A stretch of DNA of 64,000 bases. It comes from Bactericera cockerelli (taxonomy: Eukaryota > Arthropoda > Insecta > Hemiptera > Triozidae). Positions 32,118 through 42,870 of this stretch are shown in pieces; the first letter of the stretch is position 1; each line of letters opens with the position of its first letter. A program made the translations under genes and the position numbers. The DNA is taken from the NCBI GenBank assembly GCA_024516035.1, contig CM044961.1, positions 1,176,020 through 1,240,019 on the forward strand, in the 5' to 3' direction. The notes beneath the pieces are model-generated. The model saw nothing but the letters and a program-made list of their open reading frames with translations, was not told where the DNA came from and searched no databases.

Positions 32118-33173
32118 TTCCTTTCATATCTTATCTCTTCCTTAAATCTCTCCCCTCTTTCTTATAATATTTCCCTCCCTCTATGATAATTATAATTCCT
32201 TTCATATATCTCCCCTTTATCTTCTCTTTTCTCTCTTACTCGAATCTCTTTCATATTTTCCTCTCTTTCTTCCTACAACCTCTTTCATATTTTCCTCTCT
32301 CTCTTCCTCCAACCTCTCTCATATCTTTATCTCCATCTTCCTCTCTTTGTTTCATATCTTTCTCTCTTTCTCTTATGATTATATCGTTTTCCTATGATAA
32401 TATATTATTTCCTTTCATATCTTCGCTTTTCTATCTTACTCCAACCTCTTTCATATCTTTCTCTCTCTCTTCCTCCCTTTGTTTCATATCTCTCTCTCTC
32501 TCCCCCTCTCTCTCTCTCTTGTGATAATTATATCCTTTCCCTATGATATATTATTATTTCCTTTCATATCTTTCTCTCTCTCTTCCTCCCCTTGTTTCAT
32601 ATCTCTCTCTTATCTTTCTCCTCTCCTTATGATATATCCTTCCTCAATGATATAATATTATTTCCCTTCATATCTTTCTCTCTCTTCCTCCACTTTTTTC
32701 ATATCTCTCTCTTACTTCCCCACTTCCAGCTCCTTCATAATCCATCCGAAGGGGATGTTATGAAAAAGAAACTTTTTTAATTATTTGAAGTCAAAAGTTT
32801 CCAGCGGGGACATAGGAGGTGTTGGAGAGGGGACAGGATAGATAGGGATGGTGGAGAGAAGATGGCCAATTCTGGGGATGAGAAGACAAAAAATTAATTA
32901 AATATTAATTTCAGAGATTTCCGGATAACAATTACTCTTTTGTTCGGAGTCATAATAACGTGGGGAATCTGAAAGAAAGTAGGACAATCATTTCTACTCT
33001 TTTAGACTTAAGGCCAAAATGAGAAAATAAGACTGAAACAAAGATAAGAAATGGCTCGCCCTAATGTGACAGAATAATATTTTTTATTTATACTCTTTTA
33101 GACTAAAAGACAATCAATAAAATGAGAATAAAACAAAAATGAGGGATGGCTGGCCCAAAGGTTGGTGGAGTGT

Positions 33174-33337
33174 CCGTCTTAAGAGCCAAATTATGAAATA
33201 GGATTAGAATTAATCTATGTGGACAATATAAGTTGACTATAGGTGACTCTGTGTTTGGACCCACTAGAGGGCGTGTTAAGGGATAGTGCCAACTTAAATT
33301 AACCTAATCTTATTACTGATTTGGCCCTTAGGAACGG
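33174..33337. mobile_element. MITE with about 40-bp imperfect TIRs
   Basis: Left end CCGTCTTAAGAGCCAAAT and the reverse complement of the right end CCGTTCCTAAGGGCCAAAT align for about 40 bp. Interior 33220-33300 has no ORF. Target duplication not resolved. Confidence 0.6.
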
Positions 33338-33812
33338 TCTTCGCTAATTTATTTTAAATTTTGTTTTATGATTTGTCATCTGGAAGGATTCTTCGCAGTT
33401 TACTTCATTTTTTAATAAAATAAAAATAGCAGACACATTTTGATCTGTTTTTTCCCTATTTTTTTCGCAGCTTTTTACATAATACGAGTATATTATTATA
33501 CATGTAATAAAATAAATGTTATTATTAATTTACTTACGAAAATACCTTGCCTAATAAATTATGAATCTCTTGTGGCTAATAGCCCAGTAAATTTTATCTT
33601 TCCAACTTTTATAAGCCAGAGTCATTGAAAATTAGAACAAAATATTTTTTTTTTTTACAAAATTTTATTCGTATTTTTTTTTTAACCTAAATTAGTGGTG
33701 CTGTAACTTATTTCAGTAAGTTTATTTAAGAAACTTTTTTACTGAATTTTTTAAAATATTTTAAATTATTAATGTCTTCTGTTTGAGAAAGCTGGTTTTC
33801 TAAACTTCCGGA

Positions 33813-33834
33813 GGGGGGGGGGGGGGGGGGGGGG
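33813..33834. repeat. (G)22 run
   Basis: Uninterrupted G run in otherwise AT-rich DNA. Confidence 0.9.
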
Positions 33835-33962
33835 CTGTTTCTCAAACCTCTAAGTATAAGTAAGACTCATTAAAAAACAAATATTTGCAAGGTTATCCCG
33901 CTCAAAGAAGCCTCCAAAAAAAAGAGAGCTTTAAAAACTTTCAAAAATAATTAGGCTAAGGA

Positions 33963-34168
33963 GAATAATAATATCGCCTTTTTTATACTGCCCGATTAGG
34001 ACTATTAAGTCCCATTATTCCAGCAGTAAGCTCAAGACTTATTATTATGTGGTAAAAATCCCAAATGGGAGGATAACTTGTCATGTCCCGGCTGGGTTTC
34101 GAACCCACGACATCTGGAACCTCTGGATTCACAGAGTGCCGCTTTTACCACTGAGCTACCGGGACAGA
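33963..34168 (-). mobile_element. SINE family C
   Basis: (AAT)n, GATTAGGACTATTAAGTCCC, GGGTTTCGAACCC and a head ending at TACCGGGAC near 34166 (minus strand). Confidence 0.8.
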
Positions 34169-34216
34169 CAGAGAAAAAAATAACAGGTTGATAATATTTA
34201 GGACACATAATTTATC

Positions 34217-34548
34217 CTGCATTGGTAGTCGAGTGGTTAACGCGCTAGTCTGGTAATCCAGGTAGCGTAGGGATCCGTTGCTTCTAATACCACCCATTTG
34301 ACACCATATAATAACGAGACTCTGACACCCGTATTTATGAACAGCGAATTTTGTCTGAGCACTGCCTCAAGCAAGGTATTGGCCAATAATATTAAAGGAA
34401 GTCATGCTTCAGACTATGCTCAAACGGCGTTTTCTGTTCATGTATACGGCTGTGAGGGTTAGGTCAAAGTTGGTAGAAAATAATTTGAATATTAACTTCG
34501 CCTGGTAATAGGTAATTACTTTCCACTAAAGAGTGTTATTATTATTAA
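34217..34548 (+). mobile_element. SINE family G interrupted by a MITE
   Basis: Class-II-like tRNA head: TGCATTGGTAGTCGAGTGGT, TCTGGTAATCCAGG, a degraded B box (TTGCTTCTAATACC). The body is split by 34326-34452 between ACTCTGA and GAGGGTTAGG; the family consensus reads CTCTGAGGGTT without a gap. Ends GAGTGTTATTATTATT. Confidence 0.75.
34326..34452. mobile_element. MITE K, copy 1
   Basis: 127 bp with TIRs CCGTATTTATGAAC / GTTCATGTATACGG. TGA directly flanks both ends (34323-34325 and 34453-34455), a 3-bp target duplication confirmed by the intact SINE consensus. PIF/Harbinger-like by duplication size only. Confidence 0.8.
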
Positions 34549-34555
34549 GCTAGCC

Positions 34556-34626
34556 AGCCTCCGTGGCGTAACGGTTGTGACTACTGCCCGTAGTCCAGAG
34601 ATCCTCAGTTCGATCCCCGGTCGGTA
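34556..34626 (+). mobile_element. SINE family B head
   Basis: CCTCCGTGGCGTAACGG, TGACTACTGCCCGTAGTCC and B box AGTTCGATCCCC, then unrelated AT-rich sequence. Confidence 0.65.
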
Positions 34627-35086
34627 TTTTATATTTATACAAAGATTTATTACCTATGTTATTGTATAAATTTACAATATACAATATTATGTATATATTT
34701 TTAAATAACAAGATAGCATATACAAAGGAATTTTTCCTAAGCTAAAGCTTTTAAGAACTACACGATGAAGCAATAAAAATATTATTTTTGTCCAATACAC
34801 CTCACATCTTCACCTAATTTTTATCACAAAAACTCTTTAATTTTTCAATTACCTATGTCATTCAATTAATTTTGTAATTAATGAATCCAATAAAGCCATG
34901 TGTTGTGTTGCACAACTTGTTTCACTCATTTATGTACCATACCACCATTTCTGACGCACAATCATTTTCCCCTATAAAACTTACCTTCAAAGACTAAAAC
35001 CAGTTTCAACTAATCACAGCGCACTATAGCCCAGAGGTGAGGGACTGTCTGTCTTTACTTTATAATCCTGTTTCACTTGACCCTTA

Positions 35087-35823
35087 CAGCCGTATTTATG
35101 AACCGAAAACGCCGTCTGAGCAATGTCTCAAGCATGATTTCCTTTCATATTACTGGCCAATACCTTGCTTGAGACATTGCTCAGACAAAATGAACCCTGA
35201 TGCAGGTTTTATATATTTCTTCCAAGTCATACTAATTTTTATTAAAATTTACAGATAGAACATGGAATTCTTCTTTTTTCCTATCTCCTGAATCCATTTC
35301 TTTCCCTCGTCACACCACACTCCCATTGTCTCCACTGCCATCACAACAAGCTTTACTCCTCTTGATTTTATCATTGAGTACTTTAAGTGCTTTCTTTGAA
35401 CTGCCATTTGTGCAGCAGCACCAGCATTTTTGTATGTTTGATTTAGGTAGCTTGGTACAAAGGTGTCTGTACATGTAAAATCCCAAACAAGACTTTGTCC
35501 CATGGGCCATGGAATTATTGTGGCCCCATCTGGTCTCTTGCCATCGTTTTTTCTGTCTAAACCAGTAGGTTCTAGTTGTGCAGGAATGTCAATACTGCAC
35601 AATGCTCTTTTCAGAATGTTGTTGTTGAATGTAACAAAGGATGCAATCCTTTTTCATCAACAGTTTGACCACACTTACACGAAAACTTTCTACAAATGTC
35701 ACATCTCAATCTTTGTCCAATACACATTTGAAAACTCTGGTCATTCATTAAAGTTCCAATGTTTTTGGATGGAGACACACTTAGCCATTATCAGACAAAA
35801 TTATCTGTTCATAAATACGGCTG
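35087..35823. mobile_element. MITE K, copy 2, carrying an inserted retroelement fragment
   Basis: Ends CAGCCGTATTTATGAAC and GTTCATAAATACGGCTG are inverted. Removing 35192-35801 (insert plus one repeat) restores a typical ~130-bp MITE. The insertion is bounded by an 11-bp direct repeat TCAGACAAAAT (35181-35191, 35791-35801). Confidence 0.75.
35192..35790 (-). pseudogene. Retroelement C-terminal fragment with zinc-knuckle and RPDG...WDFTC nuclease-like motif
   Basis: Minus strand. First CIGQRLRCDICRKFSCKCGQ and VDEKGLH (Cys-rich, CxCG). After a frame break and short deletion comes NNNILKRALCSID, LEPTGLDRKNDGKRPDGATI, LVWDFTCTD and VAVETMGVWC. The RPDG-x(n)-WD arrangement looks like a PD-(D/E)xK nuclease, as in the C-termini of a retrotransposon polyprotein family common in invertebrates. 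The reading ends near 35249. 5' truncated, so a typical dead-on-arrival retro-insertion. Confidence 0.6.
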
Positions 35824-35827
35824 TAAA

Positions 35828-35957
35828 ACCCGTATTTATGAACGAACAGAAAACGTCGTCTGAGCAATGTCTCAAGCATGATTTCCTTTAATATTACTGG
35901 CTAAAAACTTGCTTGAGATATTGCTCAGACAGAACTCTCTGTCCATAATTTCGGCTG
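35828..35957. mobile_element. MITE K, copy 3
   Basis: Starts ACCCGTATTTATGAACG, ends CATAATTTCGGCTG. Internal CTGAGCAATGTCTCAAGC and GCTTGAGATATTGCTCAG form a long stem, as in copy 2. Only 4 bp separate it from copy 2. Confidence 0.75.
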
Positions 35958-37170
35958 CAAGTGCCGAATAATGAAACAGAATTATAAAGTTAAGATAACC
36001 CAGACTGTCCCTAACACCTCTCTTGAAATCAAATACAGAAATTTTCTGCAAAAAATGTGCTCTGACCGGGTGTCGAACACGCATCCCGGGGTCAGGAGGA
36101 AGACATACCTCTTTACTGTGGAGGCCTGTTCATCACATCTTGTACAAATCCTGCCGCAAATCCATGTATCATAAAATCCACGCTTCAATCCATGTAAAGT
36201 TGTAAATATTTCCCAATGTTCATATTATACCCCCCAAGAAGTTAAAAAACGCTCATAGAAAAATTCACAGTACTTTCTTTTGCTTATTTTTTATCTCTTA
36301 CTTTCAAGTGTGTCTAAAAAGTATTGAGCTTTCAGAAAAATTCAATCAATTTTTTTTTCTCGCTTATTATAATTTCATTTTGATTTTTCTTGAATTTGTA
36401 CATATCTAAAAAGAGTTTTGTAGGCAATATCTTCTGAACCCTTTATGCTTATAATGTAAATTTTAGTTTCTTTATTTTACTTTTTGCTTTAAACAATAAT
36501 TAGTTTTTTATCTGATTATTTATCTCATGTATTTTATTTTATTTATTTATAATTTAATTATTGGTTTTATTATTTTATTTGGTTGTTTAATGATTTAATT
36601 TAAATTATTTTTTTCAATTTTATTTTTTATTTTTACCTTTGTTAATTCGCTGGCTAAAAATTTATCAATTCAGTATGGGGTGGAATTTTGTAAACCATGA
36701 AATGGTGTTCCAACACCATTTTGCATTCATTATCACTATGTGTTGTGAAGTTCTACAAAGTAACGGTGAAATAAGAATCATTAGTATTGTTTAATAATTG
36801 ATAAAAAAAAAAACAACGTTAGACGAAAATTCCTGTTGCTAGTTTATTAGGGCTAATACGAGTGACCTTCACCCGGTTTTTTTATATATTTTTTCAGATC
36901 TATACGTTACAAATAGGTATATATATACGTTTCAGATTAAATATTAATATAATATATCTTTTTTAGATATTGTAGGTAATAAAAATAAATTCTATAACAG
37001 TCTTGAGGTTCTTGATAGTTGAAACGACTTTGTTGAAAATAAAATGAGCTGGAGTTCAAGTAATAATTGTGATAAACACAATTTTGATAATATGTTAGGT
37101 TAAATAACTTGTTTAAAATAAATTAAAACCTGTAGGTAATAGGTTTTTTGATTATTCTTTCGGAAGCTTT
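35958..37170. other. Mostly featureless AT-rich DNA
   Basis: 36051-36140 contains a minus-strand tRNA-like segment (GTGTCGAACACGC) with no body. An 8-bp-arm hairpin ATGGTGTT/AACACCAT lies near 36702-36719. No supported gene. Confidence 0.35.
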
Positions 37171-37340
37171 TTTTTGAGTGTAACGTCACTTTCAACTCGA
37201 TGGTCATATCACGATGGGGGTGTTACCCTTTATTCGCAGGAAAGTCACAAATCTGCTACCCACGTTAACCTCACCCAGCCTGGGTTGGGCCGGAATGCTA
37301 GCATCACGAAGTCTTCACCCGCTGGACATTGTTTAACTTC
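37171..37340 (-). mobile_element. 5S-rRNA-derived SINE
   Basis: Minus strand begins with a 5S-like block GAATCACCGAAGTTAAAC and ATGTCCAGCGGG, continues through CCCAACCCAGGCTGGGTGAG and ends GTTGAAAGTGACGTTACA. The 5' third of the 5S region is missing. Confidence 0.65.
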
Positions 37341-37439
37341 GGTGATTCTACGAAATTTTACACCTATAACTTATTATTTTTTTAAAAAAATTCTGGTTTA
37401 AATTATTTGTAAATGATAATAATAAACGTTGAATATATT

Positions 37440-37620
37440 AAAAACAACAACTGACATCACATACGCATACACACACACCTACACCCACACACACACACAA
37501 ACACACACTTACACTCCTCTCTCTTTCACATACACAGATACACATTCACTTTCTTTTCTCTCTCACACATACACATTCACTTTCTGTTTTCTCTAACACA
37601 CATACACTATCTGTTTAAAT
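37440..37620. repeat. CA-rich simple repeat
   Basis: ACACAC and CACATACACATTCACTTTCT units. Confidence 0.85.
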
Positions 37621-37825
37621 TACCCCCCCCCTAAAAAAATAGCAGAAAAATAAGAACAATTTTCATGTCGAAATACTCAACAAAGTTTCTAAGTTGGAAT
37701 TAATATACAGGGTGGCCACGTTTTTTATATAGAAATTTTCAAAATGAATTCCAGGGTACATTCTGAGACTAAAATATTCTCAAATCATTCTTTGAAAAAT
37801 ACCAACGAACGCAGATACCTACGAA

Positions 37826-38046
37826 AAAAAAAAAAAAAAAAAAAACGCTTGCATACGAGTCTGCAACCATTGGGACATTTTCATCTTTACTATTCAAGGT
37901 CTAAAACTTAACTGACCAAATTTCGTATTGTGCGCATGACACATACTTTTTCTCTTCTCTCTCTTTTATAATTTAATATTTCGTTACATAATTTCGTTAC
38001 ATAATTTTGGTTATGTGCCAGAGCAAAGACATGAAAATGTCAAAAA
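37826..38046. repeat. Dispersed repeat I, shorter variant
   Basis: After an A run: ACGCTTGCATACGAGTCTGC through GACATGAAAATGTCA. Lacks the internal duplication seen at 3081 and 51596, so it represents the unduplicated form. Confidence 0.75.
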
Positions 38047-38097
38047 AACCTGTGAGTTTTGAATGCAAAAAGCTACAAAATGTTAGATTTTTTTTTA

Positions 38098-38166
38098 AAT
38101 TTATTTAATAACAGGATAACATAATTATACAAAGGTATTCTTCCTAAGCTAAAGCTTCTAAGAAAG
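38098..38166. repeat. Shared AT-rich repeat with TTCCTAAGCTAAAGCTT
   Basis: Matches 34685-34755 over ATAACAGGATA, ATACAAAGG and CCTAAGCTAAAGCTT. Possibly another LINE 3' end. Confidence 0.4.
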
Positions 38167-38664
38167 GTATTATTTCAGTATTTCCTCAGGAAATTTATTA
38201 AATGATAACCATTTACATTCTTTTCAAAAAGTTAAAGTTTATATTTTCGGTAAAACCTTTTTTTCAAGTGATTTTTGTGCAAGTGATTCTTTTTTTTTTT
38301 TGATTTTTCGAAAAATTAACAAAGATTATTTTCGTCTTAATTTCTCCTGAAGTTGATTCTGAAAATTTCCCTAAAAAAAATAAAAAAATGTGACCACCCT
38401 GTACCTTTTCTTCTCCGCCTAACCTTATCTTAACGTCTTTTTAATAAAAACACGATATGAAGTTCTTAATCTCATTAGTCCAAATCTTTAATCAGCTTAA
38501 TCATGTGCTTTCTGATCTATGCCAGTGAAGTTTCCTTTCGTTCAAAATTATTTTCAAGTTATCTCTTGAGTAAAAGGTTGGAAAATGGCTCCACATGTTT
38601 CTGGAACATTCTTTTTTTTTCAGTCTTGTTTGAAATCCCATATTTCAAATAACAATAATAATAA

Positions 38665-38942
38665 TGTGTTTCTTTGTGTTATTATAATTATCATAATTTT
38701 AGTAGGTAGCGCAGATTTATAGGCCTTTTCCGTATCTTTAATATCATAATACCTTATTTTTGCCTGTGATTCCGCCACTAGTCGCTGCTAACATTAAAAC
38801 AGCTACTCAGTTTTCTTCACGAGGTATGAGTGGACCCCAAACACCCAAGTACAGAGCAGAAAAAATCCTGCGCCGCTGGGGATCAAACCCAGGTCACCAT
38901 GCGTGCAACGCCCAGTGCGCTAACTCACTCTGCCACGGTGAA
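38665..38942 (-). mobile_element. SINE family E (most complete)
   Basis: Tail AATGTGTTTCTTTGTGTTAT, ATTTTAGTAGGTAGCGCAG, GATTCCGCCACTAGTCG, ATGAGTGGACCCCAAACACC and head ending at GCCACGGTGA. Reads head to tail on the minus strand. Confidence 0.8.
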
Positions 38943-39114
38943 TTAATAAATGAGTGATCGGATCACGGGAGAGAATACAGTTGACAATTAAGTCCACCAA
39001 CTAATATCCTCCCCACATTGTGAACAGAGCAACACCAGGAGACTTGGTCACAGATCCGATCCTGGTGTAACACCCTTTCGGGGGTGCTTCACACCCTCGA
39101 GAGGAGATTGCCTG

Positions 39115-39296
39115 AGCAATAATAACACTCTTCAGTGGAAGGTAACCAGGCGAGGTTAGTGCTCAAAACATTTCCTACCACCCAACCCTCAGAGTCTTAT
39201 TATTATGTGGTCACAAACTCGTATAAATGAGGAAAAAATCATGCGCTGGGTGAGATTCGAACCAATGGATCCCTACGCTACCTGGAATATTATTAT
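39115..39296 (-). mobile_element. SINE family G
   Basis: AACACTCTTCAGTGGAAGG, ACCAGGCGAGGTTAG, AACCCTCAGAGTC (uninterrupted MITE site) and the tRNA-like GAGATTCGAACC. The first part of the head is missing. Confidence 0.75.
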
Positions 39297-39297
39297 A

Positions 39298-39412
39298 TAA
39301 TATCTACTCTTGAAAAAATATTTTTATGTAATATCTACTCTTAAAAAAATATTCTTATGTAATATCTACTCTTAAAAAAATATTCTTATGTAATATCTAC
39401 TCTTAAAAGAAA
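39298..39412 (+). repeat. 31-bp tandem repeat x4
   Basis: TATCTACTCTT begins at 39301, 39332, 39363 and 39394; units differ by one or two bases. It follows the truncated SINE G directly. Confidence 0.9.
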
Positions 39413-39599
39413 ATAATACAAAAAAATTCTTCTTCTTCTTCTTCTTGCACAATGGACTTGCATAGTTTTAATTAGAAAATACCATGTATTCTACTTTATA
39501 CTATGTACGTAATTATACATAGAAGTAATGTAAGATGGTTCTGACAGGTAAAGTAAATTGATGGTACCTGTCTGTCTATCAAAACACAATGGATGCGAG

Positions 39600-39900
39600 A
39601 TACTCAAGACAATGTAAAAAGGATGAGAGAGAGAGAGGGGGGCGGGGCAAAGATAAAGAGAGAGAGAGAGAGAGAGAGATTAAGTAAGGGGTTGAGTAGA
39701 AAGAAAATTTGAGATCGATTTTAAGAGAAAAAAAAATGATATTTACAGAATATGAAGAAAGATAGATGTGATAAGGAGATTGAGAGAGAGAAAGAGTTAG
39801 ATAAAAAACCAATGAAGAGGGAGAGAGGAAAATTGAGATAGGAGTTACAGATGGAGACAGAAAAATAGAGAAAGAGAATAGGAGAGAGAAAGTTTGATTT
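39600..39900. repeat. GA-rich tract
   Basis: GAGAGA and AAAGAGA with AT-rich interruptions. Confidence 0.75.
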
Positions 39901-39930
39901 TTTTTTAAAGTTTGATTTGAAATAAAGTGC

Positions 39931-40290
39931 AGCCTCCGTGGCGTAATGGTTGTGACTACTGCCCGTAGTCCAGAGTTCCCGAGTTCAACTCCTGGCTGGG
40001 GCAGACTTTTCGAAAAAAATTCTGTTCCATCCAAACACGTGAGGCTGCCATTTCCGGCCCTACCCAGGCTGGGTGAGGTTAATGTGGGTAGCTGGTACGA
40101 TTCCCAGCGAATGGAGGGTAACACCCCCGTCCAGATCAGGACGTTAAAACCAAATAGAATCGTTGGCGTTAGGAAGGGCATCCAGCCATAAAAAAAACGT
40201 GCTCCACCCTACCAACCTCAGCCATGAGGTTGAACAATGCCGACCCCAAAAGCAACATAAGCTAATATGGGATAAAGGCAAGGGAGATAT
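39931..40290 (+). mobile_element. SINE family B, full length with RTE-type tail
   Basis: Head AGCCTCCGTGGCGTAATGG, B box GAGTTCAACTCC, shared core (CCCAGGCTGGGTGAGGTTAA, GATTCCCAGCGAATGG), GACGTTAAAACC, then AGGAAGGGCATCCAGCC, ATGCCGACCCC and TGGGATAAAGGCAAGG. The tail looks like RTE-mobilised SINEs of many animals (from memory). Confidence 0.8.
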
Positions 40291-40424
40291 ATATAATTTC
40301 TTTACATTTACAATTAATATTGCACCTCCTTAGCTAAATTTAACTTATTTGGAAGTGGGCTCCTCTCTTTTGGAAAATGTACATATTACCTATTGGCCTC
40401 TTTTAGTCTATTCAGCTAAGTAAG

Positions 40425-40455
40425 CGAGAGAGAGAGAGAGAAAGAGAGAGAGAGC

Positions 40456-40510
<55 letters not shown>
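40425..40510. repeat. (GA)n microsatellite
   Basis: Nearly pure GAGAGA. Confidence 0.95.
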
Positions 40511-40513
<3 letters not shown>

Positions 40514-40599
40514 GGAAAGAAAAGTGATTTGGAAATCTTGTATAATTACTTTCAGGGGGTTCTAGAAAAAGCTTGGACTTGAAATTGCTAATTGATAAA

Positions 40600-40812
40600 T
40601 AATAATAATAATATCGCTTTATTTATACGGCCTGATTAGGACTATTAAAGTCCCATTAAAACAGCAATAAGCCCAAGACATAATATTATTATGTGGTAAA
40701 AATTCCGAATAGGAGGATAACTTGTCATATCCCGGCTGGGTTTCGAACCCGCGACCTCTGGAATCTTTGGACTAACAGAGTGCCGCTTTTACCACTGAGC
40801 TACCGGGAAAGA
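40600..40812 (-). mobile_element. SINE family C
   Basis: (AAT)n, CCTGATTAGGACTATTAAAG, GGGTTTCGAACCCG and TACCGGGAA at the head end. Confidence 0.8.
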
Positions 40813-40869
40813 CAGAGAGGATGGAGAAGGTTAAGTTTCAATTAGGATTTGAGAAATAATTCATCTCGA

Positions 40870-41109
40870 AACGGAATCGGAGGAGTCTAAAAGATAGAGA
40901 AAAAGAGGGGGGGGGGGGCAGCGGGTTAGAGATAAAGAGGTAGATAGAGAGGGATGAGCGAAAGAGAGAAAGATAGAGATAGCGAGGAGGGAAAGGAGAG
41001 AGAGAGAGAGAGAGAGAGAGAGCCAGAAGGCTAGAGATGAAGAAGTAGATAGAGAGGGATAAAGGGATACAGAGAAAGATAGAGAACGCGAGGGAGGGAA
41101 AGACAAACG

Positions 41110-41155
<46 letters not shown>

Positions 41156-41792
41156 AAGAAAGAGGACCAGAGGGTTAGAGATAAAGAGGTAGCGAGAGGG
41201 ATGAAGGGAAAGATAGAGAAATCGAGGGAGGTAAGGAGAAGGGAAAGGAGAGAGAGAGAGAGGGCCCGAAGGTTAGAGATAAAGCGGTAGATAAAGAGGG
41301 ATGAAGGGAAAGAGAGAAAGATAAAGAAAAAGAGGGGGGTAGAGAGAGAGAGAGTGCCAGAGGGTTAGAGATAAAGAGGTAGATAGAGAGAGATGAATTG
41401 AAGGAGAGAAAGATAGAGAACGCGAGGGAGGGAAAAGAAAACGAAAGGAGAGAGAGAGAGAGACAAGGGATGGGATGAGGAAATGGAGCAGGATGTGAGA
41501 AACAATACAAGATTGAAAACAATGGAGATGTCATCCAAGTGTCAATGCCTAATAGTACTTCCATTTCCTATGAGGTGACAATATCCTCTTTAATTTAGAT
41601 CTTAATAGGAGTACTCCAGGTTGAAGAGAGAGAGAGAGAGGTATAAAGAGCGAGAGAGAGAGAGAGAGAGAGAGGGGGGGAGAGAGAGAGAGGGGGGAGA
41701 GAGAGAGGGAGAGGGAGAAACATAGGTATAAAGAAAGAGAGAGATAAAGAGAAGGGAAGAAAGAGAGAGATAGAGAGAAAAAAGAGAAGGAT
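40870..41792. repeat. Purine-rich region with ~100-bp higher-order repeat
   Basis: AGGGTTAGAGATAAAGAGGT recurs near 40922, 41030, 41170, 41270 and 41354, each followed by AGATAGAGAGGGATGA and GAAAGATAGAGA. This is a degenerate tandem repeat, not a gene. Confidence 0.8.
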
Positions 41793-41794
41793 AT

Positions 41795-41850
41795 TAATAT
41801 AGTTATTTAACTTTTTATACAAAAAGTGCATCAAAACTATACAAATTTAT
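41795..41850 (-). mobile_element. LINE tail fragment in GA repeat
   Basis: TAGTTATTTAACTTTTTATAC and AAAAGTGCATC match 42660-42695. Purine-rich repeats lie on both sides. Confidence 0.4.
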
Positions 41851-41867
41851 ACAAAAAATAGAGAAAG

Positions 41868-42662
41868 AGAGATAGAGAGAGCGAGAGGGAGGGAGAGAAA
41901 GAGATAGAGAGAGCGAGAGGGAGGGAGGAGAAAAGAGAAAGGGAGATAGAGAGGGAGGGAGAGAAAGAGGTAGAGAGAGCGAGAGGGAGGGGGAGAAAGA
42001 GATAGAGAGAGCGAGAGGGAGGGAGAGAAAGAGGTAGAGAGAGCGAGAGGGAGGGAGAGAAAGAGGTAGAGAGAGCGAGAGGGAGGGAGAGAAAGAGATA
42101 GAGAGAGCGAGAGGGAGGGAGAGAAAGAGATAGAGAGAGCGAGAGGGAGGAAGAGAAAGAGAGAGAGAGAGCGAGAGGGAGGGAGAGAAAGAGATAGAGA
42201 GAGCGAGAGGGAGGGAGAGAAAGAGATAGAGAGAGCGAGAGGGAGGAAGAGAAAGAGAGAGAGAGAAGCGAGAGGGAGGGAGAGAAAGAGATAGAGAGAG
42301 CGAGAGGGAGGAAGAGAAAGAGAGAGAGAGAGCGAGGGGAGGAAGAGAAAGAGAGAGAGAGAATTGAATTTGAATTTGAATTTGAATTGGGTACTTTATT
42401 GATTACAAAATAATTTTACATAGTTTACATCTCCTAAGCTAAGGCTAACTTAGAGCGAGAGGGAGGGAGAGAAAGAGATAGAGAGAGCGAGAGGGAGGGA
42501 GAGAAAGAGATAGAGAGAGCGAGAGGGAGGGAGAGAAAGAGATAGAGAGAGCGAGAGGGAGGGAGAGAAAGAGATAGAGAGAGCGAGAGGGAGGGAGAGA
42601 AAGAGAGATAGAGAGAGCGAGAGGGAGGGAGAGAAAGAGAGAGATAGAGAAGAAGGTTTTTA
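41868..42662. repeat. 32-bp purine minisatellite
   Basis: Unit built from GAGAGAAAGAGATAGAGAGA and GCGAGAGGGAGG, roughly 20 copies by length. Variants with AGAGAGAGAGAGC alternate between 42130 and 42360. Interrupted by a LINE tail at 42363-42452. Confidence 0.95.
42363..42452 (-). mobile_element. LINE 3' tail inside the minisatellite
   Basis: Minus strand: AGCCTTAGCTTAGGAGATG, AATCAATAAAGTACCCAATT and a (CAAATT)n tail. The 32-bp minisatellite resumes directly on the other side. Confidence 0.65.
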
Positions 42663-42735
42663 GTTATTTAACTTTTTATATATAAAGTGCATCCCCTAAG
42701 CTCATTTATTACCTGGAGGATGCACTATTTGCACT
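42653..42735 (-). mobile_element. LINE 3' tail next to the minisatellite
   Basis: AAGTGCATCCCCTAAGCTC and GAGGATGCACTATTTGC: the outer GTGCATC/GATGCAC pair as a stem. Shares TTATTTAACTTTTTATA with 41795-41850. Confidence 0.45.
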
Positions 42736-42739
42736 CTTG

Positions 42740-42870
42740 AAGAGAGATAGAATGAGATAAAGTTGGAGAGAGGGATAGTTAGAAAAAGAGATAAAGGGAA
42801 GGGAGAGAGAGAGAGAGACAGAGAGGGAAAGAGAGAAAGGGAGAGAGAGACAGAAAGAGAGAGAGAGGGT
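42740..42870. repeat. GA-rich tract
   Basis: GAGATAAAG and GAGAGA simple sequence. Confidence 0.8.

Larger units (their letters stand above)
31530..32755 (+). repeat. Pyrimidine-rich region
   Basis: CTCTTTC-rich with repeated TTTCATATCTTTCTCTC and TATGATAATTATATC segments about 130-190 bp apart (32340-32720), suggesting a degenerate higher-order repeat. No gene. Confidence 0.7.
37708..38401. mobile_element. Short TIR element flanked by TA
   Basis: Left CAGGGTGGCCAC and right GTGACCACCCTG are inverted with one mismatch, with TA on both sides. Contains repeat I (37826-38046) as a nested insertion and no transposase. Mariner-like by TA duplication only. Confidence 0.6.
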
